From the NCBI GenBank assembly GCA_007922305.1, contig ML677329.1, forward strand, positions 2,136,271-2,200,270: a DNA stretch of 64,000 nucleotides, given 5' to 3'. Positions 59,602 to 64,000 of the stretch are shown here, one piece after another; position 1 is the first letter of the stretch; every line of letters begins with the position of its first letter. The notes under the pieces are model-generated. The model worked only from the letters and a program-made list of their open reading frames with translations. It searched no databases and had not been told where the DNA came from. A program made the translations under genes and the position numbers. Source of the stretch: Dermatemys mawii. Lineage: Eukaryota > Chordata > Testudines > Dermatemydidae.

Positions 59602-61210
59602 AGGCTGTGGATTAATTGCAGTTAAATGATGTGATGGACTCAAAATTAATCATGATTTAAAAATTAATTGCAATTAATTACACTATTAATAAAATACTAA
59701 TTCAAATGTATTAAATATTTTGGATGTTTTTCTAAATTTTCAGATATATTTATTTCAATTACAAGACAGCCTACAAAATGTGCAGTGCTCACTTTATATT
59801 ATTTTATTACAAATACTTGCACTGTAAAAATGATAAACAAGAGTATTTTTCAATTCACCTCATACAAGTACTGTAATGCAGTCTCTGTATCATAGAAGTG
59901 CAACTTACAAATGTAGATTTATTTTTTTTGTTACATAACTGCTCAAAAACAAAACAATGTAGAACTTTAGAGCCTACAAGTCCACTTGGTCCTACTTCTT
60001 GTTCAGCCAATGGCTAAGACAAACAAGTTTGTTTACATTTATGGGAGATACTGCTGCCTGCTTCTTATTTACAATGACACCTGAAAGTGAGAACAGGTGT
60101 TCACATGGCACTTTTGTAGCCGACATATTGCAGGGTATGTACATGCCAGATATGCTAAACATTCATATTCCCCTTCATGCTTTGGCCAACATTCCAGAGG
60201 ACATGCTTCCATGCTGATGACATTTGTTAAATTTATGACTGAACTCTGTTGGGGGAGAATTACGTGTGTCTCCCTCTGTATTTTACCCACATTCTGCCAT
60301 ATATTTCATGTGATAGCAGTCTCAGACAATGACCCAGCATGTTGTTTGTTTTAAGACCACTTTCACTGCAGATTTGACAAAATGCAAAGAAGATACTAAA
60401 GTGAGATTTCTAAAGATAGCTACAACGCTTGACCTAGGGTCTAAGAATCTGAAGTGCCTTCCAAAATCTGAGAGGGATGAGATGTGGAGTATTCTTTTAG
60501 AAGTCTTAAAAGAGCAACAAACTGATGAGGAAACTACAGAACTTGAACCACCGAAAAAAAAATCAGCCTTCTGCTGGTGGCATCTGACTGAGATGATGAA
60601 AATGAATATGCTTTGGTCTTCACTGCTTTGGCTCATTGTTGAGCAGAACCCATCATCAACATGAACTCGTGTGCCCTGGAATGGTGGTTGAAGTATGAAA
60701 GGATATATGAACCTTAGTGGATCTGGCATGTAAATATCTTGCAATGCTGGCACCAACTGTGCTGTGTGAATGCCTGTTCTCACTTTCAGGTGACATGGTA
60801 AATAAGGAGTGGGCAGCACTGTTTCCTGCACATGTAAATGAACTTGTTTGTCTGAGCGATTGGTTGAACAAGTAGGACTGAGTGGACTTATAGGCTCTAA
60901 AGTTTGACATTGTTTTATTTTTGATTGTAGTTATTTTTTGTACCTACTTCTACATTTGTAAGGTCAGCTTTCATGATAAAGAGATTGCACTGCTGTACTT
61001 GTATTAAATGAACTGAAAAATACTATAATCTTTTATTTTTACAGTACAAATTTATAATAAAAATAGTGAGCACTGTACACTTTGTATTCTGTGTTGAAAT
61101 TGAAATCAATATATTTGAAAATGTAAAGCATCCAAAAATATTTAAATAAATGGTATTCTGTTATTTAACAGCATGATTAATCACAATTTTTTAAATCGCT
61201 TGAAAGCCCT
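59602..61210 (+). mobile_element. Palindromic hAT transposon, degraded
   Basis: Left end AGGCTGTGGATTAATTGCAG and, reverse-complemented, right end AGGGCTTTCAAGCGATTTAA are the termini of a hAT family I recognise from turtles. Extended inverted arms (about 59602-60210 and 60655-61210) are diverged copies of each other. The arms include the end of the transposase, so that coding segment is present twice in opposite orientation. Single-copy transposase sequence lies between the arms. Confidence 0.7.
60335..60880 (+). pseudogene. hAT transposase C-terminal remnant
   Basis: The frame at 60329-60664 gives VRFLKIATTLDLGSKNLKCL, PKSERDEMWSILLEVLKEQQ and TTELEPPKKK. Further pieces include EWWLKYE (near 60678-60698) and, out of frame, RLFSLSGD-like and LVCLSDWLNK-like sequence, which is the hAT C-terminal dimerisation region. 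Frameshifts near 60565 and beyond, and substitutions in key positions, show it is dead. The minus strand at 60069-60220 carries the mirrored copy (EACPLECWPKHEGEYE region). Confidence 0.7.
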
Positions 61211-63586
61211 CATCTCTCTCTTCACCCTGATCTACACCCTTCTGTTATGTTCATGGCGTATATACAGAGATAGATAAAAACATGGACTCGTGTGCCCTGG
61301 AATGGTGGTTGAAGTATGAAACCTTCCAGAAGAAGTAGTCTATGTAACACTACGTTGTTTCTTAGAATTCAGAGCCCTAACACATGAGTACCAAAAATAG
61401 AGGACACAAAGCAAGCTGCTCCCTAAGGCAGAGAGGCACATCTTGCTCTAGATTAGCTCTTTGTGTACAAATCTAGATTGCATGCATCCCTACAAAGACC
61501 CCAGCTTTGCGAGCTACAGTGCTAGCTTTAACATAGTTTTCAATACACGTCTCCTTTCATAAATATGACCTCTGCTTTCCTTTTTCTGTAGACCCTCAAG
61601 GTCAACTACTAACCTGACATTTCTTAATCTGACCTTTGTGTTTTTTGGCTAGATAATTTAATTATTTATCATGCAGTTATAGCTAGAAAAATGACCCTTT
61701 AAAAAGACTGATTTGTGTGGTCAATATTTATTCTCTGTGTCCTCCATAAATGTGTTCAGTTTACAAATCAAAAGATATTTCTATTTGCCAGCACTGCAAC
61801 CACAACCTATTTATTGAGAATCAAGCTGTGCTTTGTTGTCTTTTCACCAGCATTATCATTAATAACAAAGAATCTGCAATAGTGTTTGTGATATACAAGG
61901 CAGAAGAGCATGCAGCTTGCACTTGTCTAGCTGTACTGGATCTGCAGAGCCAACAGTAGTAAAAAAATGATATTAAAGTAAATTAAGTTGATAAGATGTG
62001 AAGACATACAGAAAAAATATCTTGGGTAATAAGGTATCACTTTTATGTGGCTCTTTTTCTGACCAGATCCATAATTTTTGGCCTGCATTTTCAAAGAAGG
62101 AAAGTTAGATTCCCAAAAACCAGTGTTCATATCTACCATGACTGCATGTGCTAACTGGGGGATTGCATATGCATTGTAAGCACAATTGTGCATGCATTAT
62201 TTGCATATATATTTGTGCTCCTTTCTTTTGACTATTTGACCATCATATTTTACTGTTTCATGTACAGGCAAAACGGTGCTTCAGTTGTTATTTCTAGACT
62301 GTTTCCCTTTGTCTCCCATTAGTCTTGAATCAAATTTTTCAGTTGTCTTATTGATGGAACAAAAGTAGCCTGGATCACATCTCATTTATTGTGGTGTCCA
62401 CCAAAGTTATTTTTTCTGAAGTAAAGAGAAATTTGGTAGGTCAGGTTTGCATGACCCTTTCTTGTCCCCACAGTATTCTTAACATCTAGTAAACACCTAC
62501 ACTTGTAATTTTATACTATGACAAATATTACAAATGCACTTTTTAGTTTATCTTTGGGAACATGGTTGATTCTCATAAACAAATGGTAAGTGCATAATTT
62601 ACATTCAGATTTTATATTACAGTGTTCAGAGATGTGTGGAATAACTTTCAAGTAAAAAAAAATCAATAAAATATGCAAGTTACTTAGGAGAGTGAGCCTT
62701 AAAGAAATATTTGCTCAGAGAACAAACTCTTGTCCTAAAATATTTAATGGTTCTCTCTGTCATGTGCTTCAGAATGAGAAGTAAAATGACACACTCTAAA
62801 TAAACATCTTTATTAAATGGGACATTAATTATATGCCACATCCCCACCATGAGATGAAACTGTTTGCTCAATTAGAAAATCATTTAGCTGCCTGCTGCTA
62901 CTTCGTCTGTTGCTTCAGCAAGTGGTGCTAGTTTTGATTTCCTTGTGGATCGTGGTGGAATGCCCAATGTTTTGTCTTTCAAAAACTCTTCCTTGGCAGA
63001 GTTTCTCTGTTCGTTTAAATCACCTAATCCTGGTCCTACAAAAAGTAAGAGTCAGTGGCCTGCCTCCTAATTTGTGCAGATGTCATTACTTCCAAACCCT
63101 AAGTACTCACTGATTAGCCACAAGGATATACAGTAATTACTATGGTCTCTACATTGGACTCATTATTAACAGTTGCTAAATATTTAATTCCAGAACTGAA
63201 AGGGGGACTCTGCTGATAATATCACCTACTTTTTCATAACTCATCTAGCCAGGGATTAAATGTGCGCGTATGTAAAATATTTTTTTCTGAGTGGAACCGC
63301 CCATCATTTTCAGTTTTGTGTTGCTCCTTAGTGTAAAATTGATGGTGTTGCAATATTCCAGAGAGAGCGAGAGAGATGCACAGCACCTAGGCAGATTTTC
63401 TTTCAACAAATTGTTAGGGAAGTTACTATCAAGGGAAATTGGAGAATATTTTGAAGGTGTCCAGATTAAATATGAAAAATACCTCTAATAACTTTGCATT
63501 TAATCTGATTTGAACCCACATTTATTTGTCAGAGTAGTTGAATTCTTAAGATATAATTGTTCTTGGAACAGTGGATCTTGATAAGA

Positions 63587-63588
<2 letters not shown>

Positions 63589-63618
<30 letters not shown>
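63589..63618 (+). repeat. Homopolymer of 30 T
   Basis: An uninterrupted T run in intron 2. No LINE or SINE body with a matching poly-A tail is evident beside it. Confidence 0.9.
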
Positions 63619-64000
63619 CCTAAACTGCAGCTGAGGAACTTAGTACTTGTAAGGAACAAGAATATCAACAAACCCATCTCTAATTGGTTACGTATAAGCA
63701 GTCTCAGGCTATGATATCCCATTTTGTAAACTAAGAAAATTCAGATCTAGTCAGTACTTGGATGGTAGACCTTCAGGGGAAAAAACAGGTACTATTAAAG
63801 GAAGTGTGTTCGTGATCATACTAATACAGTGGAAAGAGTATTGAGTCAACATTTCAGCCTCATGTTTGGGAGAACTGTTTATTCTAGAATGTAAATTGAA
63901 ATTGTGGTCGCTTGTCTAATGTGTCTACTCAATCTGTTCTTGAAATTAATTTTATAGCAAGCAGGCCAGATCCTGATTTCTCTTATATCTGTAAATCTGG

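Larger units (their letters stand above)
37665..64000 (+). other. COL25A1: COL25A1 intron 2 (start; continues beyond window)
   Basis: It begins with a GTAAAC donor after exon 2. No acceptor followed by Gly-X-Y coding sequence was seen to the end of the window, so intron 2 is at least 26.3 kb. It is filled with DNA-transposon derivatives, LINE remnants and simple repeats, listed separately. Stretches where I see nothing specific: 37665-41030, 41156-45348, 47016-49928, 51111-51539, 51691-53054, 53180-54501, 54569-55099, 56828-59289 and 61322-63588. Some of these carry fragments of the palindromic GGCCAGATYC mini-element family, for example near 38160, 43905, 45134, 47797, 49246 and 63963. Confidence 0.8.

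Noticed and set aside
1..64000. CRISPR arrays, bacterial operons, phage or plasmid modules
   Set aside because: No regularly spaced direct repeats, no dense coding, and composition and repeats are clearly vertebrate.

Overview
This looks like vertebrate nuclear DNA, most likely from a turtle or a close sauropsid relative. The base composition is AT-rich except for one CpG-dense island. Interspersed repeats are dominated by CR1 LINEs in both orientations, ancient MIR/CORE-SINE copies, and many small palindromic DNA-transposon derivatives of kinds I associate with turtle genomes. Nothing indicates bacteria or plasmid: there are no operons, no long dense coding frames, no ribosome-binding sites and no CRISPR. 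The turtle assignment rests on recognition of repeat families and is inference.

The only protein-coding gene I can support is the 5' end of COL25A1 (collagen XXV alpha 1, CLAC-P, a type II transmembrane collagen) on the + strand. Its CpG-island promoter and 5' leader occupy about 35.4-36.4 kb. Coding exon 1 (36376-36687) encodes the cytoplasmic tail, the transmembrane helix and the membrane-proximal coil. Coding exon 2 (37595-37664) encodes the stretch with the furin-type RIAR site and ends one base into the first collagenous glycine codon. Intron 1 is 907 bp. Intron 2 starts at 37665 and runs past the window end, since no exon 3 is visible. The upstream 35 kb holds no gene I can recognise.

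Upstream flank (1-35.4 kb): minus-strand CR1 ORF2 remnant (0.08-0.62 kb); minus-strand remnant of a different, RTE-like LINE (1.13-2.06 kb); CR1 pieces at 6.4-6.9, 10.5-10.9, 28.0-29.3 and 32.1-32.8 kb; MIR copies at 9.95, 33.5 and 34.7-35.2 kb; an LTR-like promoter segment at 12.7-13.1 kb; a 1.65-kb Harbinger-like element (14.0-15.65 kb) carrying a broken Myb/SANT-like gene; and several palindromic mini-elements.

Intron 2 (37.7-64 kb): two copies of one 0.7-kb DNA element in opposite orientation (45.35-46.87 kb); a minus-strand LINE remnant of a third, Jockey-like type with a C-terminal Cys/His zinc motif (49.9-51.1 kb); a MIR (51.6 kb); a 0.9-kb composite G-rich repeat (55.1-56.0 kb); a 34-base G homopolymer (56.8 kb); a palindromic hAT element with transposase remnant (59.6-61.2 kb); and a 30-base T run (63.6 kb). 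No new multi-gene system was found. The most interesting items are the atypical LINE remnants, the large inverted repeats inside a neuronal collagen intron, the promoter's paired palindromic AT-rich motifs, and a MIR split by a mini-element with a visible target-site duplication.
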